A stretch of DNA of 64,000 nt from Alcaligenaceae bacterium (GCA_947378965.1 CANCMG010000007.1:1-64000), one strand, 5' to 3'. Shown: positions 1 through 9,486, numbered from the stretch's first letter. A program made the numbers and translations. The notes: a model not told the origin generated them from the letters alone.

Positions 1-699
1 TTGGGGCACTGTTCGGCCTGTCACACCTCGCGCGATGCCTTAGGCGGTGAGCGCTCGGGGCTGGCTTACCTAAGCGGCGCCACCGTTGATGGCTGGCAGG
101 CACCAGCACTCAATGCGCGCTCGCCCAGCCCCGTGCCCTGGACTGAAACAGCCTTTTATGACTATTTGCGCAACGGTCATAGCGTCGAGCATGGCAGCGC
201 CTCGGGGCCAATGGCTCCGGTCGTTAGGCAGTTGGCGCAAGTGCCAGATACTGATATTGCTGCGATGGCGCATTATTTGGCATCGTTTCAAGCGCCGGTG
301 ACAGGTCAGACTGCACAGGCCTACATCGCGCAGGCTGCGTCTCGCGAGCCTCTGCTACTTGGCCCCGCGCAGCGCATGTTTCAGGCCGCCTGTGCGGCTT
401 GCCACCACGACGGCGATGGCCCGCGTTTGATCGGCGTCAATATTCCGCTGGCTCTGAGTACGGGCATGCACAGCGCACAACCTGATAACGTCATTCGCGT
501 GATTCTGGAAGGGATCCGCAAACCTGCCAGCGACCAAATCGGCTTTATGCAAGGTTTTGCCAAGCAGTTTGATGACCGGCAATTGACTGAGCTAGTGAGT
601 TATATGCGCAGTCGTTTTGCCCCCACTCAGCCACCTTGGCAAAACCTCGAACAAAAAATTGGGGTAATCCGTATGTCACCAAGCTTGCATTTACCGTAA
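1..699 (+). CDS. Multiheme cytochrome c, C-terminal part (5' end outside window)
   Basis: Two covalent haem-attachment motifs are visible, CSACH at residues 4-8 and CAACH at 131-135 of the visible part. Each is followed by a Met in a sequence typical of class I cytochrome c domains (for example SGPMAPVV). The spacing of about 125 residues fits the di- or tri-haem cytochrome c subunits that pass electrons from periplasmic or membrane dehydrogenases (alcohol/aldehyde or molybdopterin type) to the respiratory chain. Family knowledge suggests a third haem domain or signal anchor lies upstream of the window. The TTG at base 1 is simply where the window begins, so the true start is not seen. The gene ends 77 bp before greA. 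The partner dehydrogenase cannot be identified from here. Confidence 0.8.
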   Translation: MGHCSACHTSRDALGGERSGLAYLSGATVDGWQAPALNARSPSPVPWTETAFYDYLRNGHSVEHGSASGPMAPVVRQLAQVPDTDIAAMAHYLASFQAPVTGQTAQAYIAQAASREPLLLGPAQRMFQAACAACHHDGDGPRLIGVNIPLALSTGMHSAQPDNVIRVILEGIRKPASDQIGFMQGFAKQFDDRQLTELVSYMRSRFAPTQPPWQNLEQKIGVIRMSPSLHLP

Positions 700-713
700 A
701 GTTTGCCCACAAT
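685..713 (+). promoter_or_regulatory. Possible greA promoter
   Basis: TTGCAT and CACAAT are separated by 17 bp (3/6 and 4/6 to the sigma-70 consensus), overlapping the end of the cytochrome gene. Transcription from here would start near base 720, just before the hairpin in the greA leader. It was chosen because a greA transcript must start upstream of that hairpin. The match is weak. Confidence 0.25.
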
Positions 714-729
714 AGCGATATTGTTGATC

Positions 730-765
730 ACCCCGGTTCTGACCCGAGCCGGGGTTTTGCTTTTT
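730..765 (+). terminator. Terminator-like hairpin in the greA leader
   Basis: A perfect 7-bp stem, ACCCCGG paired with CCGGGGT around a 12-nt loop, runs straight into a T-rich tail. The T tract ends 11 bases before the greA ATG, so no separate greA promoter fits after it. It therefore acts either as a leaky terminator of the cytochrome gene that greA transcripts must read through, or as an attenuator in the greA leader. E. coli greA is known to have a leader terminator producing short GraL RNAs; equivalence here is inference. Confidence 0.7.
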
Positions 766-776
766 GGGAAAACACC

Positions 777-1253
777 ATGGCAACTATTCCTCTTACCGTG
801 CGCGGGGCCGAGCGCTTGCAAGCTGAACTGCAGCGGCTCAAGCATGTCGATCGGCCTGCGGTCATCAACGCCATTGCTGAAGCGCGTTCGCACGGCGATT
901 TGTCTGAAAACGCCGAGTACGATGCCGCACGCGAGCGCCAAGGCTTTATCGAAGGGCGCATTGCCGAGCTCGATGGCACGCTGTCCAATGCCCAACTCAT
1001 TGAACCGAGCACCATTGATGCAGATGGCCGTATCGTGTTTGGCGCAACCGTTGAGATCGAAGATCTTGAGTCGGGTGCCAAGGTCACTTACCAAATCGTT
1101 GGTGACGTTGAGGCCGATATTCGTGCGAACTTAATTTCGGTATCGAGCCCTGTGGCGCGTGCTTTGATTGGCAAATATGAAGGTGACGTCGTCGAGGTGA
1201 AAGCCCCGGCTGGTTCTCGCGAATACGAAATCATCAGCATTAAATACCTATAG
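777..1253 (+). CDS. greA: Transcription elongation factor GreA
   Basis: GreA rescues backtracked RNA polymerase by stimulating cleavage of the 3' end of the nascent RNA. The 158-residue product has the standard family length. The N-terminal coiled coil carries the signature [16 protein letters not shown], whose acidic tip residues (D and E of GDLSENAEY) coordinate the catalytic Mg2+ in the polymerase secondary channel. The C-terminal FKBP-like globular domain ends in [14 protein letters not shown]. The start was set at [10 protein letters not shown] because the ORF-track start adds 47 residues running through the cytochrome gene and the hairpin. In many betaproteobacteria greA follows carB; here it follows a cytochrome gene instead. 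Its leader contains the hairpin described separately, which suggests attenuation control. Confidence 0.97.
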   Translation: MATIPLTVRGAERLQAELQRLKHVDRPAVINAIAEARSHGDLSENAEYDAARERQGFIEGRIAELDGTLSNAQLIEPSTIDADGRIVFGATVEIEDLESGAKVTYQIVGDVEADIRANLISVSSPVARALIGKYEGDVVEVKAPAGSREYEIISIKYL

Positions 1254-1350
1254 CCTTCACTGACCCCAGGTGCTGGCTGATGTCCGCACTTGGCGGAGTG
1301 GTCGAAAAAGATTTTGCCACCAAACGGTGAGGTCGACTGCTCACGTCGAC

Positions 1351-1381
1351 AAAAAAAACAGCACCGATATTGGGTGCTGTT
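1351..1381 (-). terminator. Rho-independent terminator of yhbY
   Basis: Read on the minus strand, a 9-bp stem (AACAGCACC paired with GGTGCTGTT, 7-nt loop) is followed by eight T residues. It lies about 95 bp past the yhbY stop codon. On the plus strand the U tract is poor, so it would serve greA only weakly. Confidence 0.85.
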
Positions 1382-1415
1382 TGCTCAAGGTGTAGTGGGT
1401 AGTTCGGTGGCGTTT

Positions 1416-1441
1416 TTGCTGCAAATGTTGCTGCAAATGTT
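1416..1441. repeat. 12-bp tandem repeat after yhbY
   Basis: TTGCTGCAAATG occurs twice back to back and a third, diverged copy begins TTGCGGCGG. It lies between the yhbY stop codon and its terminator. It belongs to the same general type of short intergenic tandem repeat seen elsewhere in the window. Confidence 0.6.
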
Positions 1442-1473
1442 GCGGCGGTCAGGTTAGTCTGCAAACCGGTTTT

Positions 1474-2076
1474 TTAGCGTTTAACCGATGCGCGTTTACG
1501 TACCGTTGAGCCAAGTGCACCACGCCGCGCTCCGGCACGTAGCGACAAAGCGCTGCCGCTGCGACGCGGAATCCCATGTGAGGTATCCTTGGCGCTTGCG
1601 GCGCGTTTGCTAGGCCGTGCAGGGCGATCGCCCGAGTAAACTGTAGGGCGATCAGTTGCCAAGTCGTTTGGTTCGCGTTCTGGGCGATTGCGCCGGCTTG
1701 GCTTTTGAACCTTTTTGCCGGCAGCGGCTAATTTCTTAGGCGTGTGTGGTTCGTTAGGCTTACGCTTGGCTGGTGTTGCAGGTTCAGCCGGCGGTTTAAG
1801 GTAGGTGCCCTTTGAGCCAAAGCGATACAGGATCAACATTTTGCCCAGGTGGTGCACCGCGGCGCACGATAGGGTGTCGCAAATCGTTGCAAGCATGGCA
1901 TCGCGCTCGTCGCGGTCAGCACTGGCCCTAACCTTAATCAGCTCGTGAGCAGATAGGTTTAGGTCGATTTCTTTTAAGACTGCCTCAGTCAGCCCATTGT
2001 CGCCAATCATTACAACTGGTCGCAGGGGGTGAGCAGCAGCGCGAAGCGAACTACGCTCGCGGGGGGTAAGTTCCAT
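1474..2076 (-). CDS. yhbY: YhbY family RNA-binding (CRM domain) protein with basic tail
   Basis: Residues 1-95 match the CRM-domain protein YhbY, which associates with pre-50S ribosomal particles: [21 protein letters not shown], then [16 protein letters not shown] and [10 protein letters not shown]. coli YhbY is about 97 residues. Here the domain is followed by about 100 residues rich in Lys, Arg, Pro and Ala, a basic, probably disordered tail likely to add RNA affinity (inference). The ATG at 2076 was chosen because the family starts at MELTPRE; an ATG three codons upstream (2085) is equally usable, and the ORF-track start runs into rlmE. It is divergent from rlmE with only about 27 bp between start codons, so the promoters must overlap or lie inside the opposing gene. 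A strong terminator follows. Confidence 0.9.
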   Translation of the reverse strand: MELTPRERSSLRAAAHPLRPVVMIGDNGLTEAVLKEIDLNLSAHELIKVRASADRDERDAMLATICDTLSCAAVHHLGKMLILYRFGSKGTYLKPPAEPATPAKRKPNEPHTPKKLAAAGKKVQKPSRRNRPEREPNDLATDRPTVYSGDRPARPSKRAASAKDTSHGIPRRSGSALSLRAGARRGALGSTVRKRASVKR

Positions 2077-2103
2077 AATAGTCATAAGGTAGATTGTACG
2101 GGA

Positions 2104-2739
2104 ATGGCGAAGAACAAATTTTCTAAAGAGTGGGTCATGCAGCACATTAACGACCCTTTCGTCAAAATGGCGACTCAAAAGGGCTATCGGGCCCGTGCGG
2201 CCTTCAAATTGACCGAGATTCTAGATGCCGAAAAGCTCATGCGTCGCGGCGATATCATTGTTGATCTGGGCTCGACCCCAGGCAGCTGGTCTCAGGTAGC
2301 GCGCGAACGTCTGGTGGGCAAGGGTGGTGTACTAGATGGCCGCATCGTTGCGCTCGATCTTTTACCAATGGAGCCGATCGCTGGTGTCGAGTTCATTTTG
2401 GGCGATTTTTGTGAGGATTCTGTCCTCGAACAGATCAATCAAACCCTCGAAGGAACAAAGGTAGATTTAGTGATGTCGGACATGGCGCCTAATTTATCTG
2501 GTGTCGGACTGGCTGATGCGGCCAGAATTCAAGAAGTGATCGACTTAGCTCTTGAATTTTCGCTGATGCACCTCAAAACAGAGGGTGCCTTGATTGTGAA
2601 AGCGTTTCACGGCAGCGGCTTTTCACAAACTGTTGAAAGCTTCAAGCGACACTTCAAAAGGGTGGTCGAGCGCAAACCTAAAGCATCAAGAGATCGTTCT
2701 TCTGAAACTTTCTTGATTGCCAAGGGTCGAAAGGGCTAG
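2104..2739 (+). CDS. rlmE: 23S rRNA 2'-O-methyltransferase RlmE (FtsJ/RrmJ)
   Basis: RlmE methylates the 2'-O of U2552 in the A loop of 23S rRNA using S-adenosylmethionine, a late step of 50S assembly. The 211-residue product matches family size. The N-terminal basic helix includes [12 protein letters not shown] (catalytic Lys), the SAM-binding loop is [13 protein letters not shown] (usually DLGAAPGGW), the acidic catalytic residue is in [11 protein letters not shown], and the second catalytic Lys is in [10 protein letters not shown]. The start at [10 protein letters not shown] gives the normal N-terminus; the longer ORF-track form overlaps yhbY. No clear Shine-Dalgarno sequence precedes this ATG, which may mean a very short leader. 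The ftsH gene follows, as in E. coli, but with a hairpin between them. Confidence 0.95.
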   Translation: MAKNKFSKEWVMQHINDPFVKMATQKGYRARAAFKLTEILDAEKLMRRGDIIVDLGSTPGSWSQVARERLVGKGGVLDGRIVALDLLPMEPIAGVEFILGDFCEDSVLEQINQTLEGTKVDLVMSDMAPNLSGVGLADAARIQEVIDLALEFSLMHLKTEGALIVKAFHGSGFSQTVESFKRHFKRVVERKPKASRDRSSETFLIAKGRKG

Positions 2740-2756
2740 AGCTTTGTAATTTCGGT

Positions 2757-2796
2757 CCCGTCGCACAGTAAGGGATTACTGCGAATGGGCTTTTTT
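2757..2796 (+). terminator. Probable terminator between rlmE and ftsH
   Basis: An imperfect hairpin (CGC-AGTAA paired with TTACTGCG with a 2-nt bulge, tetraloop GGGA, and an outer CCC/GGG pair) is followed by six T residues. A TAGAAT sequence at 2803-2808 just after it could be the -10 of a separate ftsH promoter. Confidence 0.5.
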
Positions 2797-2885
2797 AACA
2801 GGTAGAATGCTATTGTGCCTCGTTGCAACGCGTCCTTTAGGCCAAAGGAGCGTGGCGCGTCAGAATGACAAGCTGGAGATCGGCC

Positions 2886-4772
2886 TTGAACAATTCTTTT
2901 TCGAAAGTCGCGGTTTGGATGGTGATTGGTTTGGTGTTATTTACTGTTTTTAAACAGTTCGACACCCGCGCGCCTGTACAAGACACCGTGAGCTACACCC
3001 AATTTATGGAAGACGCCAAGTCGGGCAAGGTCCGCCGAGTCGACGTCCAAAACGATGTCATTCATGTCACGCCTGATTCGGGTCGCCCCTACACCCTGAC
3101 TTCGCCTGGCGATCTCTGGATGGTGTCTGATTTGCTCAAGGCCGGCGTGTCTGTCTCGGGTAAGCCGCGCGAAGAGCCCTCATTGCTCATGAGCATCTTT
3201 GTGTCTTGGTTTCCAATGTTGCTGCTGATTGGCGTCTGGGTCTTCTTTATGCGCCAGATGCAAGGCGGTGGCAAAGGCGGAGCGTTCAGTTTTGGTAAGT
3301 CGCGTGCGCGCTTGCTCGATGAGGGCACCAATGCCATCACCTTTGCTGACGTTGCGGGTTGCGACGAAGCTAAAGATGACGTCCAAGAAATTGTTGATTT
3401 TTTACGTGACCCATCTAAGTTTCAAAAGCTCGGTGGCCGTATCCCCCGTGGCGTGTTGATGGTGGGTTCGCCCGGTACCGGTAAAACGTTGTTGGCAAAA
3501 GCGATTGCTGGTGAAGCAAAGGTTCCGTTTTTTAGTATTTCGGGTTCTGACTTTGTCGAGATGTTTGTGGGTGTGGGCGCAGCGCGCGTGCGCGACATGT
3601 TTGAAAACGCTAAAAAGCACTCACCTTGCATTATTTTTATTGACGAGATCGATGCTGTCGGTCGTCAGCGCGGTGCCGGCTTGGGTGGCGGCAACGACGA
3701 GCGCGAACAAACGCTCAATCAGATGTTGGTTGAAATGGATGGCTTTGAGTCTGGCGTTGGCGTGATTGTGATCGCCGCAACCAACCGTCCTGATGTGCTT
3801 GATCCAGCCTTGCTGCGTCCCGGTCGCTTTGACCGTCAGGTGGTGGTGCCCTTGCCAGATATTCGCGGTCGCGAACAAATTTTGAAAGTGCACATGCGTA
3901 AAGTGCCGTTGGCGCAAAACGTTGATGCCCATACCTTGGCACGTGGCTGCCCTGGTTTTTCTGGTGCTGATCTGGCTAACTTGGTTAATGAGTCGGCCTT
4001 ATTTGCAGCACGCCGCAATGGCCGCACGGTGGATATGTCAGACTTTGAAAAAGCCAAAGACAAGATCATCATGGGTGCCGAGCGTCGTTCAATCGTGATG
4101 CCCGAAGAAGAGCGCCGTAACACCGCATACCATGAGTCAGGTCACGCGATTGTGGCTCGTATGTTGCCTAAAACTGATCCGGTGCACAAAGTGACGATCA
4201 TCCCGCGCGGTCGTGCCTTAGGTGTCACCATGCAATTGCCAGAAGGCGATCGCTACAGCATGGATAAAGAGCGCCTGCTGTGCACGATTGCGGTGTTGTT
4301 TGGTGGCCGTATCGCTGAAGAATTGTTCATGAATCAAATGACCACAGGCGCCTCAAACGATTTTGAGCGTGCCACAGCGATTGCTCGTGATATGGTCACG
4401 CGCTATGGCATGACCGATTCTTTGGGCCCAGTGGTGTACGCTGAAAACGAAGGCGAAGTCTTTTTAGGCCGTAGCGTGACAAAAACCACGCACATGTCTG
4501 AAGCGACGATGCAAACAGTCGATAAAGAGATCCGCAAAATTATCGACGAGCAGTACGCACGTGCGCGCACGATTCTTGAAAATAGTCGCGAAAAAGTCGA
4601 AATCATGACTAAGGCTTTGCTTGAATGGGAAACCATCGACGCAGATCAGATCGGTGACATCATTGAAGGGCGCCCACCGCGCCCACCAAAAGTGCCACAG
4701 GCGCCGGCTGATTCATCCGATACACCTCCTACAGGTGCCGCGCCGACTAACGATCCTGCAGCCGTGGTTTAA
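2886..4772 (+). CDS. ftsH: ATP-dependent zinc metalloprotease FtsH
   Basis: FtsH is a hexameric inner-membrane AAA+ protease that degrades unassembled membrane proteins and regulators such as sigma-32 and LpxC. The translation shows a first membrane helix ([15 protein letters not shown]), a periplasmic domain, a second helix ([15 protein letters not shown]), Walker A GSPGTGKT near residue 194, Walker [10 protein letters not shown], the second region of homology through RPGRFDRQ, and the zinc motif HESGH near residue 416. The common forms are GPPGTGKT and HEAGH; both variants keep the essential residues. I prefer the TTG at 2886: GGAG lies 7 bp upstream and the protein then starts [12 protein letters not shown] like relatives, giving 628 residues. 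The in-frame ATG at 2865 has its nearest AAGGAG 14 bp away. Confidence 0.95.
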   Translation: MNNSFSKVAVWMVIGLVLFTVFKQFDTRAPVQDTVSYTQFMEDAKSGKVRRVDVQNDVIHVTPDSGRPYTLTSPGDLWMVSDLLKAGVSVSGKPREEPSLLMSIFVSWFPMLLLIGVWVFFMRQMQGGGKGGAFSFGKSRARLLDEGTNAITFADVAGCDEAKDDVQEIVDFLRDPSKFQKLGGRIPRGVLMVGSPGTGKTLLAKAIAGEAKVPFFSISGSDFVEMFVGVGAARVRDMFENAKKHSPCIIFIDEIDAVGRQRGAGLGGGNDEREQTLNQMLVEMDGFESGVGVIVIAATNRPDVLDPALLRPGRFDRQVVVPLPDIRGREQILKVHMRKVPLAQNVDAHTLARGCPGFSGADLANLVNESALFAARRNGRTVDMSDFEKAKDKIIMGAERRSIVMPEEERRNTAYHESGHAIVARMLPKTDPVHKVTIIPRGRALGVTMQLPEGDRYSMDKERLLCTIAVLFGGRIAEELFMNQMTTGASNDFERATAIARDMVTRYGMTDSLGPVVYAENEGEVFLGRSVTKTTHMSEATMQTVDKEIRKIIDEQYARARTILENSREKVEIMTKALLEWETIDADQIGDIIEGRPPRPPKVPQAPADSSDTPPTGAAPTNDPAAVV

Positions 4773-4794
4773 GACGACGACAGAGCTGACTCTG

Positions 4795-5640
4795 ATGTCA
4801 GGTAGCTGGTTATGCGGGCGCTTTGAGTTTGTACTCAAGCGCCCGCTTTTAATGGGTATCGTCAACGTCACGCCAGATTCATTTTCTGACGGCGGTCAAC
4901 ATGCTGATACACCCTCGGCGATTGCGCACGCGCAACAACTCGTTGCTGAAGGCGCCGATATTATCGACATTGGTGGCGAGTCCACCCGTCCAGGTGCCGC
5001 GCCGGTTTCTATCCAAGAAGAGCTTGCGCGCATTTTGCCGGTGATCGCTGCGTTGCGCGACAGCGGTGCCGCGATCTCAGTCGACACCTGCAAGCCTGAG
5101 GTGATGCAGACTGCGCTTGAGGCGGGGGCTGACATCATTAATGATGTGACAGGCATGCGAGCACCCGAGGCGCGGCGCGTTGTTGCTGCACATCCAAGCT
5201 GTGGGGTGTGCCTGATGCACATGCAGGGCGAGCCGCGCACAATGCAACGCAACCCTCAATATCAAAATGTCGTACACGAGGTGAAAGCGGCGCTCGTCGC
5301 GCAAGCGCAGTTGCTCGAGAGTCTTGGTGTCAAGCGCGCCCGCCTTAGCCTAGATCCGGGCCTGGGTTTTGGTAAAACGCTAAAGCATAACTATCAATTA
5401 CTGCAAGGGCTAGAGCATCTAGTGCAAAGCGGTTACCCAGTCGTGTTGGGTGCCTCGCGCAAATCTATGATTGGTAGCGTCACCGGTAAGTCTGTGGATC
5501 ACCGCCTCAGTGGTAGCATCGCTGGGGCGCTTGCGGGTGTGGTCAGAGGTGCAGCGGTCTTGCGTGTGCATGATGTCGATGCTACGCGCGACGCTTTAAA
5601 CGTTTGGCAGGCTGTTCAGGCTGCAGAGGATCTACCCTAA
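4795..5640 (+). CDS. folP: Dihydropteroate synthase
   Basis: FolP condenses p-aminobenzoate with 6-hydroxymethyl-dihydropterin diphosphate to make dihydropteroate in folate synthesis, and is the sulfonamide target. The 281-residue TIM barrel shows the family signatures [17 protein letters not shown] and [15 protein letters not shown], then [31 protein letters not shown] (pterin site) and GASRKSMIG (KS near the pABA/phosphate site). The ATG at 4795 is 22 bp after ftsH; the ORF-track start 58 codons upstream reads an alternative frame of ftsH. The order ftsH-folP-glmM is conserved in many proteobacteria and suggests one transcript. There is only a weak ribosome-binding site, so translation may be coupled to ftsH. 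Confidence 0.97.
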   Translation: MSGSWLCGRFEFVLKRPLLMGIVNVTPDSFSDGGQHADTPSAIAHAQQLVAEGADIIDIGGESTRPGAAPVSIQEELARILPVIAALRDSGAAISVDTCKPEVMQTALEAGADIINDVTGMRAPEARRVVAAHPSCGVCLMHMQGEPRTMQRNPQYQNVVHEVKAALVAQAQLLESLGVKRARLSLDPGLGFGKTLKHNYQLLQGLEHLVQSGYPVVLGASRKSMIGSVTGKSVDHRLSGSIAGALAGVVRGAAVLRVHDVDATRDALNVWQAVQAAEDLP

Positions 5641-5680
5641 TGTCCCTTTGGTGCTGAGCGGCGAGTTTCTCGGAGAAAAA

Positions 5681-7027
5681 ATGAGTCAAAGAAAATATTT
5701 CGGTACCGATGGTGTGCGCGGCAAGGTGGGTGGCGAGGTCATCAATGCTGAATTCGCACTCAGGCTTGGTTATGCGGCCGGTAAAGTGCTGGCTAAAGAA
5801 CATTCGGCGCGGCGTGGCCGTCCGACCGTATTGATTGGTAAAGACACGCGCATCAGTGGTTATATGCTTGAATCGGCGCTCGAAGCAGGCTTTGCTTCGG
5901 CCGGTATTGAAGTGTTGCTCGCGGGCCCGCTACCCACCCCAGCAGTGGCGTATTTGACGCGCACCTGGCGTTTGGTGGCCGGTATTGTGATCAGCGCCTC
6001 GCACAATCCTTATTACGACAATGGCATCAAGTTTTTTTCGTCTAAAGGGATGAAGCTGCCAGACGAGACTGAGGCTGCGATTGAAGCTGCGCTAGATGAA
6101 CCCATGCAGTGTGTCAGTTCTGAAAAGCTCGGACGCGCGCGTCGTATTGACGATGCTCCGGGTCGTTATATTGAGTTTTGTAAAAGTACTTACCCATCGG
6201 ATTTGGATTTAGGCGGTTTGAAACTCGTGGTAGACGCTGCTAATGGTGCTGCGTACCATATCGCACCTCACGTGTTTCGCGAGTTAGGTGCCGAAGTCAC
6301 CGCAATTGGCGTCTCACCCGATGGGTTCAATATTAATAAAGACGTCGGTGCCTTACATCCTGAAAGCTTAGCTGCTGAAGTCCGTGCACGTGGCGCAGAT
6401 CTTGGCATTGCGCTTGACGGTGACGCCGATCGTGTGCAAATGGTAGATGCCACCGGGCGTGTCTATAACGGCGATGAGCTGTTATACGCGGTGCTGCGCG
6501 AACGCCTCTTGCGCGGCCCCGTTGCAGGTGTCGTAGGTACTCTCATGACCAACTTCGGCTTTGAGCGTCAGCTTAAAACGATGGGCATTCCCTTTGAACG
6601 TGCTCAAGTCGGTGACCGTTACGTGCTAGAGCAATTGCGCAATCGCGGCTGGCTCTATGGTGGCGAAAGTTCAGGACATTTGTTGTGTCTAGATTCGCAC
6701 ACGACGGGCGATGGCATCGTTGCAGCCTTGCAGGTGTTGGCAGCCTTACAGCGCAGCGGCGAGACCCTATCTCAATGGGTGTCTGCCTTGCGCTTGTACC
6801 CACAAAAAATGATCAACGTGGCACTTAAACCCGGTACTGATTGGGCAACCCATGCCGGTTTACAGGCGGCTCAGCAACAAGCCGAAGCCTTACTCGGTGA
6901 ACGCGGACGCGTCTTGATTCGCGCGTCGGGTACCGAGCCCAAACTACGCTTGATGGTCGAGGCCGATGACGAGGCGTTGGCGACAAAGTGTGTGGCTTTG
7001 CTGGCGGCAGTTGATTTGACGAGCTAG
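5681..7027 (+). CDS. glmM: Phosphoglucosamine mutase
   Basis: GlmM interconverts glucosamine-6-phosphate and glucosamine-1-phosphate, feeding UDP-GlcNAc for peptidoglycan and LPS. The 448-residue protein begins [16 protein letters not shown], the hallmark of the family. The phosphorylated active-site Ser is in [10 protein letters not shown] (about residue 107), the Mg2+ loop is DGDADR, the sugar-binding loop is GGESSGH, and the phosphate-binding C-terminal motif is [13 protein letters not shown] clear GGAGA lies 8 bp before the ATG at 5681, which rules out the 11-residue-longer ORF-track version. It is the last gene of the ftsH-folP-glmM group. A weak 6-bp hairpin (TGAAGT/ACTTCA) follows at 7041-7059. 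Confidence 0.97.
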   Translation: MSQRKYFGTDGVRGKVGGEVINAEFALRLGYAAGKVLAKEHSARRGRPTVLIGKDTRISGYMLESALEAGFASAGIEVLLAGPLPTPAVAYLTRTWRLVAGIVISASHNPYYDNGIKFFSSKGMKLPDETEAAIEAALDEPMQCVSSEKLGRARRIDDAPGRYIEFCKSTYPSDLDLGGLKLVVDAANGAAYHIAPHVFRELGAEVTAIGVSPDGFNINKDVGALHPESLAAEVRARGADLGIALDGDADRVQMVDATGRVYNGDELLYAVLRERLLRGPVAGVVGTLMTNFGFERQLKTMGIPFERAQVGDRYVLEQLRNRGWLYGGESSGHLLCLDSHTTGDGIVAALQVLAALQRSGETLSQWVSALRLYPQKMINVALKPGTDWATHAGLQAAQQQAEALLGERGRVLIRASGTEPKLRLMVEADDEALATKCVALLAAVDLTS

Positions 7028-7124
7028 CGATCAAACGCTCTGAAGTCAAAAAAACTTCATCATTTCGTCACTTTCGTGCAATGTCGGTTGGTCATCATGA
7101 GGGATACCTCAGGAGATCAACCTC

Positions 7125-7928
7125 ATGCTTGAGCTTGTGCGCAGTGCTTCTAGTTTATTTACGCTTCCGACCGCTTCAAATAACCCTGCCGGTTTGGTTG
7201 TCGGCCTGGCGCAGTCACCCGAAGAAATCGAATTAGTGCAGCGGCTTCGTCACGACGTGTTAAGTGCAGAGTATGGCGCTGCCCTTGGCAATGATCACGA
7301 TGGGATTGATCGTGATCACTTTGATCCCTGGTGTGCGCACCTGCTGGTGCGTGAACTCTCGACAGATCAAGTGGTAGGTACCTATCGAATTTTGACCCCC
7401 CAACAAGCCAAGCGTGCGGGTAGCTATTACTCGGAGTCTGAGTTTGATCTCAGCGGCTTAGGAAATGTGCGTGAGTCTTTAGTCGAATTTGGACGAGCTT
7501 GCATTCACGAAGAGCATCGGCAAGGCGGCGTCTTGATGATGCTTTGGTCGGGCTTGGCAGAAATCGTCAAGCAGGGTAATTACGAGCATGTCTTCGGTTG
7601 TGCAAGTGTCAGTCTGCGCGATGATGGTGTTACGGCGGCCGAAGTCTGGCGGCAGGTCAAAGAGCGTTCGTTGTTCACCGAGGACTTAGGCGTGAAACCC
7701 TTGCATCGTTATCCCGTTGAGCAGCTTGATAGCCAGTTACCGGCCTCGGTGCCGGCTTTGCTCAAAGGTTATTTGAAATTAGGGGCGCGCGTCTGTGGCG
7801 AGCCCGCCTGGGACCCTGACTTTAATACTGCGGATTTTCCGATGTTGCTGTCGGTCAGCCATATGGGTCAGCGTTACCGTAAGCACTTTGGCTTTGATAG
7901 CGTTAAACCTGGATTAACTCAAAATTAA
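7125..7928 (+). CDS. olsB: OlsB-like GNAT N-acyltransferase (ornithine lipid synthesis)
   Basis: The 267-residue protein resembles the OlsB/hemolysin-like GNAT family that transfers a 3-hydroxyacyl group from acyl-carrier protein to the alpha-amino group of ornithine, giving lyso-ornithine lipid. Supporting segments are VQRLRHDVLSAEYGA, DHFDPWCAHLLVRE, VVGTYRILTP, ESLVEFGRACIHEEHR and VFGCASVSLRDDG, which match the conserved core. AGGAG precedes the ATG by about 9 bp. The second enzyme, OlsA, is not in the window. Ornithine lipids contain no phosphorus and often replace phospholipids when phosphate is scarce; position next to ppx, ppk and pst supports that role. The gene end overlaps the convergent ppx end by 26 bp. 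The substrate could be another amino acid, so the symbol is provisional. Confidence 0.7.
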   Translation: MLELVRSASSLFTLPTASNNPAGLVVGLAQSPEEIELVQRLRHDVLSAEYGAALGNDHDGIDRDHFDPWCAHLLVRELSTDQVVGTYRILTPQQAKRAGSYYSESEFDLSGLGNVRESLVEFGRACIHEEHRQGGVLMMLWSGLAEIVKQGNYEHVFGCASVSLRDDGVTAAEVWRQVKERSLFTEDLGVKPLHRYPVEQLDSQLPASVPALLKGYLKLGARVCGEPAWDPDFNTADFPMLLSVSHMGQRYRKHFGFDSVKPGLTQN

Positions 7929-9390
7929 AACCGACCTTACTCCATTCGGTTTCTTCGCCATGTAACGAAAAATCTGTGAGTGGATGCGAGGCGAGCCATT
8001 TTTTGTCGACCTTGCATACGATGGCAAGCCCTTTTACGCTGACCGAGAGTGGCAAACGAGACACATCTTCGCGACGCCGACAAAGCAGTACCGCTAAACG
8101 CAAACAAAGAATGGTTAACCATTGCTCGCGATGTTTAACCAGATTTTGCGCCTTACTGAGTTTGCCGGTATGCGCAAGCGCCAACAGACCCAACTGCGTT
8201 TGATCGACTCGTGAAAAGCCTGGCATGTCAGCGTTGTTCAAAATATAGGCGCTGTGCTTGTGATAACCCGCTTGGGCAATCGATAAACCCACCTCGTGCA
8301 AGTCTGCGGCCCAACTTAAGGTATGGCGCAGCTCGTCTGGCTCGGTGCGGTCTGGTAGCAAAGCATCAAACAGACTTAAGGCGCAGCGCTTGACTCGCGT
8401 GGATTGACGCGTATCGACGTGGTAGCGTTTGGTAAAGGCCAAGACAGACACGTCACGCCGGTCATGGGCTTCTTCGCGACCAGCGAGGTCAACCAAGACG
8501 CCAAGGCGCAAGGCGCCATCGCCGGTCTTCATGACCTCGACACGCATCTCGTCAAAGAAGGCGCTCATGATGGCCAGGCCGCCCGTTAAGACGTCGGCGC
8601 GTTCAAGCTTGATGCCTGGTAGGTCGTTTGGAATCACCCGCCCCGCGCGCACGAGCTTGGCCTTTAGTTTCTCAAGGCCGTCTCTCGTAATCCCTTCAGG
8701 CGACAGGCGACCTTCAGTCAAGATTGCGTAAAGTGCCTTGGCCGTGCCAGACGAACCAAAAGCGGCGTCCCAGCCCATTTTGCGATAAGGCTTGGTAATG
8801 ACCTCGATTTCGCGTCGGGCGGCGAGTTCGGCTTGCTTCATCGAATAGGTGTCGATGACACCCTCTGGAAAAAACTTTCTGCTGTAACTGACGCAACCCA
8901 TGTAGAGCGACGAGGTGAGCAGGGGTTCGTCGCCGCGACCGATAATGATTTCGGTTGAGCCGCCTCCGATGTCGATGACTAGGCGCCTGTCGGTCGAGAT
9001 CGGTAGGGTGTGACTGACACCAGAATAGATCAGGCGCGCTTCTTCGCGCCCGGCAATGACCTCAATCGGAAAGCCGAGCGCAGCCTCGGCGCGAGGTAAA
9101 AAATCAGCGACGTTGCGTGCCACGCGAAAGGTATTGGTGGCAACTGCGCGTACCCGATCGGGGTGAAAACTGCGTAAGCGCTCGCCAAAACGTTTGAGCA
9201 CCTCAATGGCGCGTTCAACGGATTCATCGTTTAGTATTTTGGCGGAGTTTAAGCCGGCGGCTAAGCGCACGGTCTCTTTGAGGCGGTCGATTTGATAGAT
9301 GTGTTTGGCACCATTTTGCTCGGCTACCCGTCCGATCGATAGTCTGAAGCTGTTCGACCCCAGATCTACTGCTGCCAAGAGGTGTTCCAT
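7903..9390 (-). CDS. ppx: Exopolyphosphatase
   Basis: Ppx removes terminal phosphates from inorganic polyphosphate; GppA, a close relative, hydrolyses pppGpp. The 495-residue product has the actin-like ASKHA fold signatures AAVDLGSNSFRLSIG at the N-terminus, the VIAGREEARLIYSGV catalytic region, LVIDIGGGSTEIIIG, and FGSSGTAKALY, followed by a C-terminal HD-like domain with DLHEVG near residue 365. Length favours Ppx/GppA rather than the short Ppx2 forms. The start at MEHLLAAVDLGS is seven residues inside the ORF-track start and matches relatives. It is divergent from ppk with a Pho box in between, and its last 26 bp overlap the acyltransferase gene on the other strand. Confidence 0.93.
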   Translation of the reverse strand: MEHLLAAVDLGSNSFRLSIGRVAEQNGAKHIYQIDRLKETVRLAAGLNSAKILNDESVERAIEVLKRFGERLRSFHPDRVRAVATNTFRVARNVADFLPRAEAALGFPIEVIAGREEARLIYSGVSHTLPISTDRRLVIDIGGGSTEIIIGRGDEPLLTSSLYMGCVSYSRKFFPEGVIDTYSMKQAELAARREIEVITKPYRKMGWDAAFGSSGTAKALYAILTEGRLSPEGITRDGLEKLKAKLVRAGRVIPNDLPGIKLERADVLTGGLAIMSAFFDEMRVEVMKTGDGALRLGVLVDLAGREEAHDRRDVSVLAFTKRYHVDTRQSTRVKRCALSLFDALLPDRTEPDELRHTLSWAADLHEVGLSIAQAGYHKHSAYILNNADMPGFSRVDQTQLGLLALAHTGKLSKAQNLVKHREQWLTILCLRLAVLLCRRREDVSRLPLSVSVKGLAIVCKVDKKWLASHPLTDFSLHGEETEWSKVGFNFELIQV

Positions 9391-9468
9391 CAATGTCAAT
9401 CCGTTACCCAATTGAGCCTATTATAAAAGGGTATCCAAAATTCAAAAAAATAAGCTAGTCTGACTTGA

Positions 9469-9486
9469 TTGTTATAAAACTGTAAC
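9469..9486 (+). promoter_or_regulatory. Pho box between ppx and ppk
   Basis: Two 7-mers, TTGTTAT and CTGTAAC, are separated by four A residues, giving the 11-bp PhoB repeat pattern (consensus CTGTCAT, N4, CTGTCAT; 5/7 per half). It sits 63 bp before the ppk start and 79 bp before the ppx start, so PhoB could act on either gene. Confidence 0.6.

Noticed and set aside
355-582. Antisense ORFs inside the cytochrome, ftsH, ppk, urease and mutS genes
   Set aside because: Shadow frames of strongly supported genes with no ribosome-binding sites or recognisable domains.
1240-1464. 74-residue minus-strand ORF between greA and yhbY
   Set aside because: It spans the yhbY terminator and a 12-bp repeat and has low-complexity sequence; not a plausible gene.
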